Assembly: GCF_000427405.1 (NCBI RefSeq)
Contig: NZ_KE386491.1
Coordinates: 417,001-481,000, forward strand
Direction: 5' to 3'
DNA: 64,000 nucleotides
DNA from: Flectobacillus major DSM 103
GTDB lineage: Bacteria; Bacteroidota; Bacteroidia; Cytophagales; Spirosomataceae
Shown: positions 44,208-53,930 of the stretch, piece after piece
Position numbering within the stretch: the stretch's first letter is position 1
How the letters are laid out: each line of letters begins with the position of its first letter
Position numbers and translations under genes: made by a program
The notes under the pieces: generated by a model
Database searches by the model: none
Seen by the model: the letters and a program-made list of their open reading frames with translations, nothing else
What the model was told of the DNA's origin: nothing

Positions 44208-46589
44208 TTATCGAAAGGCGTATTTATGCAAAATTTCTTTGAGCTGTACTGGCGTAAAAGGTTTACTTAAATAATCAACCATACCACACTCTAGGGCTTT
44301 GTCTCGTTGAGCTTTTAAGGCACTAGCAGTAAGGGCAATAATGGGCGTATTGTTATTTGGATTTTGGGTATTAATAATTTTGATAGTAGCCTCGTAGCCA
44401 TCTAAAATAGGCATCTGAATATCCATCAAAATCAAATCATACTTTTTTTCTTGTGCTTTCTGAAAGGCTTCTAGCCCATCAAAAGCCACATCAAGATTCA
44501 CTTGCCATTTTTCCAGCAAGGTACAAGCATATTTACGGTTAAGCTCATTATCTTCTACCAATAGTACGTTGAGCCCCTCAATGACAGGAACAATATCATC
44601 GGTTTTGGGAGGTGCAAAAGCTTGTAAGGCATTTGGTGTTATATTTTGAGGGTTCTTGACTTTTTTCAAAGGCAAGGTAAAAAACACTTTTGTTCCTTTA
44701 CCTTCGGTACTTTCTACCCAAATTTTACCTTGTAAAAACTCTATAATCTGTTTACAAATCGACAATCCTAAGCCTGTACCAGGAGCTTTGATTTTATTTT
44801 TGTCGTGTAGTTGAGTAAATTTATTGAATACTAAGTCTACTTTGTCGGCAGGAATACCAATACCCGTATCAAAAACCTGAAATTCAAAAATTGTATCTTC
44901 TGCTGTATTTTCAAGCATTTTGGCTTTTAGGCCAATTTTGCCTTTTTCGGTAAACTTATCGGCATTGCCCAAAAGGTTAAATAATACCTGATAAATAAGG
45001 GTTTCGTCGGCATGATAATACTGCTCCATTCGCATATCTATCATAAAATCAACCTCCAAGCCTTTTGATACAACCTTCATTTGGAAGGTTTGCTGAATGG
45101 TTTTGAGCAAGCCACGAAGGTCAAAATCTTTGGGCTGGGCAGTAATTTTGCCAGCATCCATTTTAGCAATATCGAGGAGGTCGGTAATAAGATTGAGCAA
45201 AAATTGAGACGAGTTTTTGAGAATATCAAAATACTCTAACTGTTGGGCATCGGGCTTGGTATCGTACAATAAGTGCGTAATACCAATAATAGCATTGAGT
45301 GGCGTTCTGATTTCGTGACTCATATTGGCCAAAAACTGCTTTTCGGCATTACGAGCTTCCTCTATGGCCTGTTCGGCTAGTTTACGGTGAGTAATATCTC
45401 GAATAATATCGCGCGAGCCCTTATAAACGCCATTCTCGACAATGGCGGTAGCGTTTATTTCTAAATATCGGACAGCCCCGTCGCCTCTGATTACCCGCCC
45501 TACATAGTTTTGATAAAAGCCATCTGTTAGTAGTTTTCTAAGATAGATATTAGATTTTTCTCGGTCGTCGGGATGTACTAGCATACCCAAATCGAAGTGA
45601 TTCATTTCGTCACGAGAAATACCTAGTATATCTAAAAAAGTATCGTTAGCGTCTTTGATTTGTCCTGTTTCTGAAATAATTCCTACCCCGTCATTTACGT
45701 TCATGAAAAGGTCTTGATAACGTTGTTTCGATTCTAGCAATTGTTGTTTGTATTCTGTAAACCTAAATAAAAGAGCTTTGGTTTGATAGCTTAAGCTTTG
45801 GGCACTAGTGTCATCGACAATATCTACCGCTACATCCATTTCTTTACAAAGCACTTCAATTACCTCTTTTTGACTTCTAATAGCCCTTCTAAGCTGTGAG
45901 TTTTGCTCTTGAGCCATCGTAATAAGGTGACGATGTTGGGTAAATTGCTGAAGTTGCCACTGATGAATCTGGCTACCAGTCACAAAGAGAAATGCACTGA
46001 GAGCTACAAGAACCAGTATGGTGTCGGGCAAAATTTGGTCTGAAGAAAGTATCAAATAATAACCCAGAAAAAACAGAATAATACAAAATAAATTATAAAA
46101 GAATCGCTCTAGGGTATTTAGCAAAAAAGATAGGTTGAAATACGAAACCGCTAAGGCCAAAACCAGTAGTTCGGCACCATAAAGCTTGGCAATAATAGCT
46201 CCTAGGTATTGAATAAAAGTAAGACCTGCTACCGATAGAATTATCCAGCGTTTGAGTATACCTTTTTCGTTGGATTGCTCAAGCCGAGCAATCGAAATAT
46301 TACGGATTTTGCCCAGAACATAAAAAATACCTATTTCAAAACTAATCATAACACCCAAATAGGTGTCCCACCAAAAGGGGGTTAGAATATCTTTGAGTAC
46401 CCAAAAATCACCAATACTTAGCACAGGAAGAGCCACAAGGCTCAGTTTTAGGGCAAGCTGAATCGCTTTTGACTGAAACGCTAACCGCTCGGTCTCAAAT
46501 TCACGGAAGTGAGACTGAGGTAAGGGGGTTGAAAACCAATTTTTGATTGTTTTTAGAGGCACTGGGTTAGTATTTTGAGGTTTAAGCAA
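44208..46589 (-). CDS. Hybrid sensor histidine kinase with C-terminal receiver
   Basis: 793 aa. An N-terminal membrane region (~50-215, about six hydrophobic segments), a coiled linker (~225-290), one PAS domain (~290-405, MNVNDGVGIISETGQIKDANDTFLDILGIS), HisKA with H425 in NMSHEIRTPLNAI, HATPase_c with N box NLLGNADKFTEKG, DTGIGIP and GTGLGLSICKQII, and a receiver with VLLVEDNELNR and phospho-acceptor D723 in LILMDIQMPILDG. There is no DNA-binding output or Hpt domain, so it must pass phosphate to a separate protein or act through its receiver. The ligand is unknown. It is followed by the GNAT gene. Confidence 0.92.
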   Translation of the reverse strand: MLKPQNTNPVPLKTIKNWFSTPLPQSHFREFETERLAFQSKAIQLALKLSLVALPVLSIGDFWVLKDILTPFWWDTYLGVMISFEIGIFYVLGKIRNISIARLEQSNEKGILKRWIILSVAGLTFIQYLGAIIAKLYGAELLVLALAVSYFNLSFLLNTLERFFYNLFCIILFFLGYYLILSSDQILPDTILVLVALSAFLFVTGSQIHQWQLQQFTQHRHLITMAQEQNSQLRRAIRSQKEVIEVLCKEMDVAVDIVDDTSAQSLSYQTKALLFRFTEYKQQLLESKQRYQDLFMNVNDGVGIISETGQIKDANDTFLDILGISRDEMNHFDLGMLVHPDDREKSNIYLRKLLTDGFYQNYVGRVIRGDGAVRYLEINATAIVENGVYKGSRDIIRDITHRKLAEQAIEEARNAEKQFLANMSHEIRTPLNAIIGITHLLYDTKPDAQQLEYFDILKNSSQFLLNLITDLLDIAKMDAGKITAQPKDFDLRGLLKTIQQTFQMKVVSKGLEVDFMIDMRMEQYYHADETLIYQVLFNLLGNADKFTEKGKIGLKAKMLENTAEDTIFEFQVFDTGIGIPADKVDLVFNKFTQLHDKNKIKAPGTGLGLSICKQIIEFLQGKIWVESTEGKGTKVFFTLPLKKVKNPQNITPNALQAFAPPKTDDIVPVIEGLNVLLVEDNELNRKYACTLLEKWQVNLDVAFDGLEAFQKAQEKKYDLILMDIQMPILDGYEATIKIINTQNPNNNTPIIALTASALKAQRDKALECGMVDYLSKPFTPVQLKEILHKYAFR

Positions 46590-46789
46590 GGAATTTCCGA
46601 ATAAAAATAATTGCTATTCGATTTTAAAAATCAAGGTTAATATAAGTAATATTTATTTTTTAGATAAAGCTTTTTTGATTTTGTCTCTGTTAAATCAAAA
46701 AAATCTTTTATTTTTTGTAAAAAAAGAAATACGGGCTACAATTTAAGTACTATCCCGTTCAAAAGCAAACAAGTGAAACTCCTATTAAA

Positions 46790-49700
46790 ATGAAAAAAAG
46801 AAACTTTACCCTATTAAGTATCGTACTGATATTTACGATAAAAATGTATGCTCAGATTGTACCCAATAAGTGGATTTACGAGCAAAAAAAGTACTGGAAA
46901 ATTCAGATTGCCAGCAAAGGTGTATATCGGATTTCTTTTGAGGAAATGCAAAAGAAAGGGCTTGGATTACAGCTTAATCCTGCTTATTTTCAGATGTTTA
47001 GAAGAGGTGAGGAGGTTGCATTACTCATAGAAAACAACAACGATACCTTATTTAATAGGGGTGATTCCTTTTCGTTTTTTGCTCTTCCCAATGATGGTAA
47101 GGAAGATACTCTTTTGTACCAAAAAAACAGTCATCAGCCTCAAATCGACTACAGTTTATTTACTGATACTGCTGCTTATTTTCTGGTTTATTCTCCTGAA
47201 GTACTTCATCCTAAACGTATTGTTTCGGCATCTATTGTACCTAATCTTGCTAAGATTCAGGAGGTACATTGGGATATACATCGACAAGTTTTTACCGATA
47301 ATTATTTTGTAGGACTCACCGAAAAGGGGACATTCCCCAATGAAGAAATCTATGATAGCCATTATGTAGAAGGTGAAGGCTGGATGAGTCCAACGTATGG
47401 GGGTACAACACCACTGACCTATAATTTGCCTTTTACCAATGCCCAAACAGGTCAGTTGCATTTCTCCATTGGCTTGGTTGGGCAGGTGCTTGGCAAACAA
47501 TGGGTTATTGTCAGTAATACATGGAATGACGAACGGGATTCTATTTTGTTGGAAGATGCTCGTCCTGTTGTATTTAACAAGACTATCGCATTCAAGGCCG
47601 ATAATCCTAATCCTGTTTTTGCATTTACAATCCAAGGAACAAATACCACCAGTCGGTATGCCATTAGTACAATAGCGTGGAGGTATCCACAAAAGTTGGT
47701 ATTGAACGAAAAAGAAAAATATTTGAACTGGCCTGAAAATAATAGCCTACAGCAGGTTTTGCTCGAATCCGCTAGCTCCAACTGGCAGTATTGGGATGTG
47801 TCGTATCAAAATCGGCCAGAGCTATTGACTACTTCTAGGCTATTTGCCAATCAGATTGTTTTAACAACCAATGCTACCCAAATTTATGCTTTTGAAACGC
47901 CTAAAAGCGTATTATCTATCAAGCCTGTAACTTTTGCTAGTATAGAAAAAGGGGCTGATTATTTGATAATTACAGATAGTAGCCTTCTCCAAAAATCTAA
48001 TGCTATTGCCGACTACGCTCACTATAGAGCTTCAACAGCAGGGGGGCAATTCAAGTCTAAAATCCTTACGACCGAACAGCTCTATGACCTTTTTAGTTTT
48101 GGCGATAAATCTATCATAGCTCTACAACGCTATTTGGCATGGATGAAAATACCTTCCCAAAAGCAGTATGTATTTTTAATTGGCTCGTCGGTATATCCTC
48201 ACAAAGCCCGAAAATCAGCGGCAATGTATGCCCTCGACCTTGTTCCAAACGTGGGCTGGCCAAGTTCTGACACCCCTTTGGTTATGGATTCGGTGGGCAT
48301 AATGGGTATGGCGATAGGCCGTTTGGCAGTAACCAATACACAAGAAATAGAACAGTATTTGGCTAAAGTAAAAGAGTATGAAAATGTAGAAAGCTTGGGT
48401 TTGTGGCGAAAACGTTTTTTGCACCTGAGTGGTGGTAGGTATTTGTCGGAACAAAAACTATTTAAACAAAATCTGGATGAAATACAGCAAATAGCCCAAT
48501 TAGCACAACATGGGTTGTATTTTTCTACGATAGCCAAAAAAACCGATGACCCCGTAGAGTTTATCAATACCGCTCAGCATGTTAATCAAGGGTTGGCTAT
48601 GATAACCCTATTTGGACACTCGGCCATAGGCCAAGCCGACTTGGATATTGGCTATGCAAGCAACTCGGCATTGGGTTACAAAAACCAAGGGAAATATCCA
48701 TTTGTACTGGTTAATGGCTGTGATGCGGGCGATTTGTTTTCGGGCAAAATAGCACTGGGAACAGATTGGATAACAACCCCAAACAAAGGGGCTATTTTGT
48801 TTTTGGCACATACACATACGGCTTATCCAGCCTATCTGCAAGGCTTTTCAAAGATGTTTTATACTCACCTCTTTCAAGACTCGTTGGGCTTAGCAATAGG
48901 CGATATTCATGCCAAAACGCTTGAATCGTTACATTTAAAAACGCTAAACAATGCTTATTGGCAAAGTACTTTACAGCAGTTTACCTTACAAGGCGACCCC
49001 GCTATTAGTTTGACGAAGTTTTGGCAAAAACCTGATTTGGCTTTTGCCGAGCATGGTATCGAAATAACAGAAGAGCCAGATTCTTTGAAAATCACTTTGA
49101 TTGTCAATAATTATGGCAAAGCTCCCAAAACTCGTTGGGCTATTGCTGTTCGTTGTGCTGATGATAGCAAAACGCTTACTACTTATCGTTTTGAGCAACA
49201 TATAGTACCTTTTTATAGCGATACCATTATCCTAAAAATTCCTAAGGGTATAACCCTTGCCCATCATAGCCTAAAAATGACGGTAGATTTGGACATCGAT
49301 AACCAGCTAGATGAATGGCAGGAAAACAATAATACAGCCTTTTATGAATGGACATTTCGGTCGCCAGTGGTAAGTATTTTTTCACCCGAAAATTTTGGTA
49401 TAGTCAATCATACAAAAGTACTTTTCAAGGGCTTTGTTGCACCTATTATAACCGATGGCATTAGCTTACAAATAGATACACTTATTAGCTATAATTCACC
49501 TTTTTGGCAGCAACAACGTTTGCTTGCCAAAGGTTATTTTGAGCAGGCGGTTACATTGTTGCCACAAGATTCGTTGACCTATTATTGGCAAATAGTAGAT
49601 ACACAACAAAAGGTATTGGCAAGTGGCTCGTTTACTTATTTGTCTGGTACAAAAGAGGGTTGGATGCACAATACTTTTGAGCAACTTCAGTACACTAATA

Positions 49701-51559
49701 CCGACAAAAATGTTGTATTGCAAGATAGAAAATGGCAACAAAAACCGCTGAAACTTACTTTGAGTATGCGGATAAGTGGAGCTGATGTTTTACAGGATAA
49801 TTATGTTACATCACTGGTAGTCAATGAACTACAGTATTTGGGTAATGGGTTGTGTTATCCTTGGAATAGTGTCAATGCTATCGCTTTTGATATTTCGCTA
49901 CGACCCTATTCGGTGATACCAACGCTAAGTTGTGGCAATTCGCCTTACTGTATCAATAATTTGCATGAAAGCTTGTTGGTCAACCAAAACCCCATGATAG
50001 TGTATCTGAATGCCATCAAACAAAAGGAATGGGTTTTGTTGTTTAGTAGAGGCCGAGTCGATACCCAAAGCTGGTCGAGCGAAGTCTGGCAGGCGTTACA
50101 AGCTTTTGGGATTTCAATCACCCAACTAAAAGTCTTAAAATCGGGCTGTCCATTTGTGATTTTAGCACAAAAAGGAGGAATGGTAGCTTTTGAAAAATAT
50201 GGTACTAGAACTACCGACAACTTACTTGTTGATAATTTTACCATAGAACAGGTTGCTTCTACATGTATGATTAAAAGCCCGTGGATAGGTTCGGCTAGGC
50301 AGTGGTATTTCCTGAAAAATCAGATAGAGTATGATTCGACACAAGCCACTTGGACAGTAGAAATCTGGGGCAAAACCGCAGAAGGCAATAGCCAAAAATT
50401 ACAAGAATACCCCCGTGCCTCAGTCATAGATTTAACCTCGATACAGGCTAGTCGTTATCCTTTTTTACAGATTTGTTGGAAAGTAACCACTTTTGCTACA
50501 GCCAAGGTTATTCCTCAACTGCAAAAATGGGCGGTTTATTATCAGCCTTTGCCCGAAGGCATCTTATTAGAAAATAGGTCTCGAAAGGTGTTTCAAGAGC
50601 TTGAGCCACTGCATTGGCAAATGCAGTTCAAGAATATCAGCCAACAACCTTTTCAAGACTCGATTAGCGTAAAAATCGTTTTGCAAAACACACTGGGAGT
50701 ACCCTTAAAAACCCAATATAAATTGCTAAAAAGTGTATTGCCCAACGATTCGGCTTGGGTAAATGTACTGATAGACAATGACTTGCCTTCGGGATATTAT
50801 TGGGTAAGTATTGTAGCCAATCCTTATAGCCAACCCGAGCAGGATTATTCCAACAATACAGCCACTTTTGCTTTTGAGATACAACCCGACCAAACACCAC
50901 CTGTACTTTCGGTAAAAATCAACGAAAGAATAGTGACTAATTACGAACCAATACTTGCACACCCACAAGTCGATATTTTGCTGGAGGACGAAAACCCCTT
51001 TCGGCCACTACCTCGGCAAGCCATACTTTTTGAAGAAAAACATTGTCGTTCTTGCTCATGGATACCGCTGCAACTTGGCGATTCGGTACAAACCCGTTTT
51101 TCTCGGTTTCCCAATCTGTTACATTGGCGATATTCCCCCCAAAGTTGGGTGAAAGATACCATCTGGATTCGGGTACAAGGTACAGATGCCCAGCAAAATC
51201 GGGCAGGAGTAGAGCCTTATCAAATAGCTATTTTGATAAAAAATGACACCAATACCATCAAAGTAAATGTTTGGCCCAATCTGTTACAGGCGTATAGTCG
51301 GTTCATTATTAGTGATATAACCGAAAAAAATACAGAAGGATTGATTCAAATTTGGGATATAACAGGGGTTTTACAAACCGAATGGCCGATTGTTTTGAAT
51401 AGAGGGCTCAACGAAATAATTTGGGATGGCAAAGACCGAACTGGTAATCTTTTGTTAAATGGTATGTATTTTTACAAAGTAATTCTGCAAAATAAAGACA
51501 CCATCTGGGCGTTGAGGAATAAGTCCGTTTTTGCAGGCAAAATTTTCATTTTCAGATAA
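46790..51559 (+). CDS. PorU2-like C25 cysteine peptidase, putative type IX secretion sortase
   Basis: 1589 aa with a signal peptide (cleavage near MYA-Q, ~22). A gingipain-like C25 peptidase domain occupies ~390-730: YVFLIGSSVYPH, catalytic H610 in ITLFGHSAIG and C644 in FVLVNGCDAGDLF, with GTDWITTPNKGAILFLAHT. Long beta-rich Ig/CARDB-like modules follow (~780-1450), and the end (~1500-1589) is an FlgD-like/sorting-type domain, IWDGKDRTGNLLLNGMYFYKV. PorU is the type IX sortase that removes sorting domains; proteins of this length with this ending are the PorU2 paralogs. It may process exported proteins such as the GH31 enzyme in this window. It is 14 bp before a sensor kinase gene. Confidence 0.82.
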   Translation: MKKRNFTLLSIVLIFTIKMYAQIVPNKWIYEQKKYWKIQIASKGVYRISFEEMQKKGLGLQLNPAYFQMFRRGEEVALLIENNNDTLFNRGDSFSFFALPNDGKEDTLLYQKNSHQPQIDYSLFTDTAAYFLVYSPEVLHPKRIVSASIVPNLAKIQEVHWDIHRQVFTDNYFVGLTEKGTFPNEEIYDSHYVEGEGWMSPTYGGTTPLTYNLPFTNAQTGQLHFSIGLVGQVLGKQWVIVSNTWNDERDSILLEDARPVVFNKTIAFKADNPNPVFAFTIQGTNTTSRYAISTIAWRYPQKLVLNEKEKYLNWPENNSLQQVLLESASSNWQYWDVSYQNRPELLTTSRLFANQIVLTTNATQIYAFETPKSVLSIKPVTFASIEKGADYLIITDSSLLQKSNAIADYAHYRASTAGGQFKSKILTTEQLYDLFSFGDKSIIALQRYLAWMKIPSQKQYVFLIGSSVYPHKARKSAAMYALDLVPNVGWPSSDTPLVMDSVGIMGMAIGRLAVTNTQEIEQYLAKVKEYENVESLGLWRKRFLHLSGGRYLSEQKLFKQNLDEIQQIAQLAQHGLYFSTIAKKTDDPVEFINTAQHVNQGLAMITLFGHSAIGQADLDIGYASNSALGYKNQGKYPFVLVNGCDAGDLFSGKIALGTDWITTPNKGAILFLAHTHTAYPAYLQGFSKMFYTHLFQDSLGLAIGDIHAKTLESLHLKTLNNAYWQSTLQQFTLQGDPAISLTKFWQKPDLAFAEHGIEITEEPDSLKITLIVNNYGKAPKTRWAIAVRCADDSKTLTTYRFEQHIVPFYSDTIILKIPKGITLAHHSLKMTVDLDIDNQLDEWQENNNTAFYEWTFRSPVVSIFSPENFGIVNHTKVLFKGFVAPIITDGISLQIDTLISYNSPFWQQQRLLAKGYFEQAVTLLPQDSLTYYWQIVDTQQKVLASGSFTYLSGTKEGWMHNTFEQLQYTNTDKNVVLQDRKWQQKPLKLTLSMRISGADVLQDNYVTSLVVNELQYLGNGLCYPWNSVNAIAFDISLRPYSVIPTLSCGNSPYCINNLHESLLVNQNPMIVYLNAIKQKEWVLLFSRGRVDTQSWSSEVWQALQAFGISITQLKVLKSGCPFVILAQKGGMVAFEKYGTRTTDNLLVDNFTIEQVASTCMIKSPWIGSARQWYFLKNQIEYDSTQATWTVEIWGKTAEGNSQKLQEYPRASVIDLTSIQASRYPFLQICWKVTTFATAKVIPQLQKWAVYYQPLPEGILLENRSRKVFQELEPLHWQMQFKNISQQPFQDSISVKIVLQNTLGVPLKTQYKLLKSVLPNDSAWVNVLIDNDLPSGYYWVSIVANPYSQPEQDYSNNTATFAFEIQPDQTPPVLSVKINERIVTNYEPILAHPQVDILLEDENPFRPLPRQAILFEEKHCRSCSWIPLQLGDSVQTRFSRFPNLLHWRYSPQSWVKDTIWIRVQGTDAQQNRAGVEPYQIAILIKNDTNTIKVNVWPNLLQAYSRFIISDITEKNTEGLIQIWDITGVLQTEWPIVLNRGLNEIIWDGKDRTGNLLLNGMYFYKVILQNKDTIWALRNKSVFAGKIFIFR

Positions 51560-51573
51560 ATGCCATTAATCTT

Positions 51574-52767
51574 ATGATGTTAACCGTTGATATTTATAGT
51601 AAAAATACTTGGTGGAAAATCGCCTTTTTAGCTTTCTGTGTGATTCTAGGGGCTTTTTCTTTGTATTTTACCGACAGAATTGTTTCAAAATTGGAAGAAC
51701 GGGAAAAGCAACAAATACAGCTCTATGCCGAGTCGTTTAAGTTTATGATGACCAACGAGCTGGATAAAGATGTAAATTTCTTTTTTGAGAAAATCAAAAA
51801 GGCTAATGAAAATACTACTATTCCTGTGATTTTGAAGGACGGAGCGGGGTATTTGACGGCTTCAGAAAGTATTCAGATTCCTGAAGGACTAAACTCTAAA
51901 GAGCAACAGGCCTTTTTACAAGAAAAACTCAATGAAATTCTAAAAGATGATAATCCGCCCTTTGTACTCGACATGGATTTTCACAAAGAATATGTGTATT
52001 ATGGCAATTCAAGGCTATTGAATATGCTTCGCTATTATCCTGTTTTTCAGTTGATTGTCGTGCTTATTTTTGGTTTGGCGGCCTACCTGTTTTTCGATGC
52101 CTCGCGGCGTGCAGAACAAAATAGGGTGTGGGTGGGGCTTGCCAAAGAAACAGCTCACCAGTTGGGTACACCGCTGTCGTCGTTAACGGCTTGGGTAGAG
52201 TATTTTAAATCCGACCCTAGTTATGACCCCGAAATTGTACGAGAACTAGAAAAAGACGTAGAACGCTTGGATGTTATTACTACCCGCTTTTCTAATATTG
52301 GTTCTGTTCCAGTTCTCAAAGAAGAAAATATTGCCGAAACAGTAGAGGTATTTATGAGTTATTTGAAACGACGAATTTCGTCGAAAGTTTCACTGACTAT
52401 CGAAAATAGATTAGAGGCTTTTCCCAAGGCATCTATTAATAAATATTTGTTTGAATGGGTAATCGAGAATATTTGTAAAAATGCCGTGGATGCCATGAAT
52501 GGGGTTGGAGCTTTGAAGATTACAATGGAAAATATCAAGCATAATCAAATAGCAATTGATATTACCGACACAGGCAAAGGTATCAGTAAACAAAATCTGA
52601 GCAAAGTATTTAGTGCGGGCTTTAGTACCAAAAAACGAGGTTGGGGGCTAGGGCTTACTTTGGCCAAAAGGATTATCGAAAATTATCATAATGGTAAGTT
52701 ATTTGTAAAGCATTCAGAAGTCGGAAAAGGAACAACTTTTAGAATAGTAATAGATGGTGTTGTATAA
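51574..52767 (+). CDS. Sensor histidine kinase with variant H box
   Basis: 397 aa. Two membrane segments (~14-34 and ~155-175) enclose a ~120-residue periplasmic sensor. The dimerisation/phosphoacceptor helix has H195 in AKETAHQLGTPLSSL, the QLGTPLSS variant H box of one Bacteroidota kinase class. HATPase_c follows with NICKNAVDAMNG, DTGKGI, FSTKKRGWGLGLTLAKRII. There is no receiver or regulator gene alongside; the response regulator must be elsewhere. It is 14 bp after the PorU2-like gene, hence probably in its operon, and might sense envelope or secretion state (inference). The start could be either of two adjacent ATGs (51574, 51577). Confidence 0.92.
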   Translation: MMLTVDIYSKNTWWKIAFLAFCVILGAFSLYFTDRIVSKLEEREKQQIQLYAESFKFMMTNELDKDVNFFFEKIKKANENTTIPVILKDGAGYLTASESIQIPEGLNSKEQQAFLQEKLNEILKDDNPPFVLDMDFHKEYVYYGNSRLLNMLRYYPVFQLIVVLIFGLAAYLFFDASRRAEQNRVWVGLAKETAHQLGTPLSSLTAWVEYFKSDPSYDPEIVRELEKDVERLDVITTRFSNIGSVPVLKEENIAETVEVFMSYLKRRISSKVSLTIENRLEAFPKASINKYLFEWVIENICKNAVDAMNGVGALKITMENIKHNQIAIDITDTGKGISKQNLSKVFSAGFSTKKRGWGLGLTLAKRIIENYHNGKLFVKHSEVGKGTTFRIVIDGVV

Positions 52768-52864
52768 AAAATGTGGCTTTTATATGCTTGAATATCAATT
52801 GCGTAGTTGTGTGTCCGCTTACTCATTCATGTAATAAATTGCTGATTGAAAAGTAGCGGCACTG

Positions 52865-52894
52865 TTGGATAATAGCTAAAAATACTTATCTTTG
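52865..52894 (+). promoter_or_regulatory. Consensus Bacteroidota promoter
   Basis: TTG (52865-52867), a 19-bp spacer and TATCTTTG (52887-52894) match the consensus in sequence and spacing. Transcription should start around 52900-52902. Confidence 0.7.
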
Positions 52895-52900
52895 ACACAA

Positions 52901-52963
52901 ATGCCTGTAGGAACTGGAATAATTGACGGACTCTATCTATTATTCCAGTTCCTGTTTTTTTGA
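52901..52963 (+). ncRNA. Candidate ~60-nt hairpin RNA, also a 20-codon leaderless ORF
   Basis: Immediately after the promoter, AGGAACTGGAATAAT (52909-52923) and its perfect complement (52939-52953) form a 15-bp stem with a 15-nt loop, followed by seven T (52955-52961). A transcript starting at ~52901 would be almost entirely this hairpin and end at the T run. The same 63 bases read ATG...TGA, giving a hydrophobic 20-residue peptide beginning MPVGTGIIDG. It could be a small RNA, an attenuator ahead of the 53185 gene, or a leaderless small peptide. Expression is not shown by sequence alone. Confidence 0.5.
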
Positions 52964-53184
52964 TAAAAATCTTATGCTTCTGTAGTTACTTTAATCTTGA
53001 TAGACAAAATAGGTTTTATTTTATGACTATGTCATAAACATAAGATTATATGGTTTTATTGGCAGGATTACATCAATAGTCATTTATTTTCTTCATTAGT
53101 AAAATATTCTTTCTTCGAAAAGAGTGACATCTATCTATTTTATAAAGTCGTATAATATTGTACGTTAAAAATTAAACCTGTTGT

Positions 53185-53892
53185 ATGATGAAAAAAGTAT
53201 CCTCATTATTAGTGAGTATTATGCTTTCGAGTGGCGTTCTTTATGCTCAAGACACAAAGCCTTATGTAGGTAATGCTATTAGTATTCAAGCTGGAACGTA
53301 TGGCTTTGGGCTTGGAGTGGCTCATCAGCTAAAATCTGGGCTCAATGTACGACTGACGGCCGATTATCTGAATGTCAAAACTTTTGTAAAACCACCTATT
53401 AAGGTGAATTTGGGCGATGGGGCTTCTGATTTGAATATCAATCCTGATGTTACGTCCTTATTGTTTAGTGCCAAGTTTGACTGGCATCCTTTTCGCCAAA
53501 AGATTTTCAAGCTTGTAGCAGGGGCATCGTATGGGTCGGGTGATTTTTTGGTTGACGTTGAGCCTACTCAAAAAACAGGGCGGTTTAAATTAACCAAGGA
53601 TGTTGAACTCGATGCCGAAGAATTTGGTACAGCCAAGTTGATCGTAACAGGTAACAATATCAGACCCTACTTAGGACTTGGTTTTGGCCGAGCTATTCCC
53701 AAAAAGCGATTAGGTTTTGGCGTAGATTTAGGTGTTTACTATTCGGGTTCGCCCAAGTTGGCGGTTGCAAGAACAGGGCTTATAGAGTCTATCTTGACCG
53801 ACCAAAATATTGCCGATATTGAGCGAAATGTAAAAGGGTATGCCTTTATGCCCAACTTAACTTTTAGCCTTACTTACAAAATTGGTCAATAA
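53185..53892 (+). CDS. Hypothetical outer-membrane beta-barrel protein
   Basis: 235 aa with a signal peptide (cleavage near LYA-Q, ~22-23). The mature part alternates hydrophobic and polar residues in about ten strands (ISIQAGTYGFGLGVAHQL, LNVRLTADYLNV, RPYLGLGFGRA, LGFGVDLGVYYSG, PNLTFSLTYKIGQ), typical of a small barrel. No named family is recognised. It is 38 bp upstream of a large lipoprotein gene on the same strand and probably co-transcribed. Function unknown. Confidence 0.75.
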   Translation: MMKKVSSLLVSIMLSSGVLYAQDTKPYVGNAISIQAGTYGFGLGVAHQLKSGLNVRLTADYLNVKTFVKPPIKVNLGDGASDLNINPDVTSLLFSAKFDWHPFRQKIFKLVAGASYGSGDFLVDVEPTQKTGRFKLTKDVELDAEEFGTAKLIVTGNNIRPYLGLGFGRAIPKKRLGFGVDLGVYYSGSPKLAVARTGLIESILTDQNIADIERNVKGYAFMPNLTFSLTYKIGQ

Positions 53893-53930
53893 GCTTAACA
53901 CTTATCAATCATCCATTAAACATTTATCTT

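Larger units (their letters stand above)
52768..53184. other. 417-bp intergenic region containing a promoter and small-RNA candidate
   Basis: Apart from the promoter and hairpin listed at 52865-52963, the rest is AT-rich sequence with no recognisable signal. TAATATTG near 53153 is a one-mismatch -7 box upstream of the 53185 gene. Confidence 0.5.

Noticed and set aside
45311-45322. GACTCAT inside the hybrid kinase gene as another copy of the repeat-element end
   Set aside because: It codes the conserved NMSHEIR kinase motif and lacks the GGGAT half of the end motif.
46681-46717. TTG and TATTTTTTG as promoter of the PorU2-like gene
   Set aside because: The -7 box has an extra T and the spacing is about 25 bp, outside the usual range.
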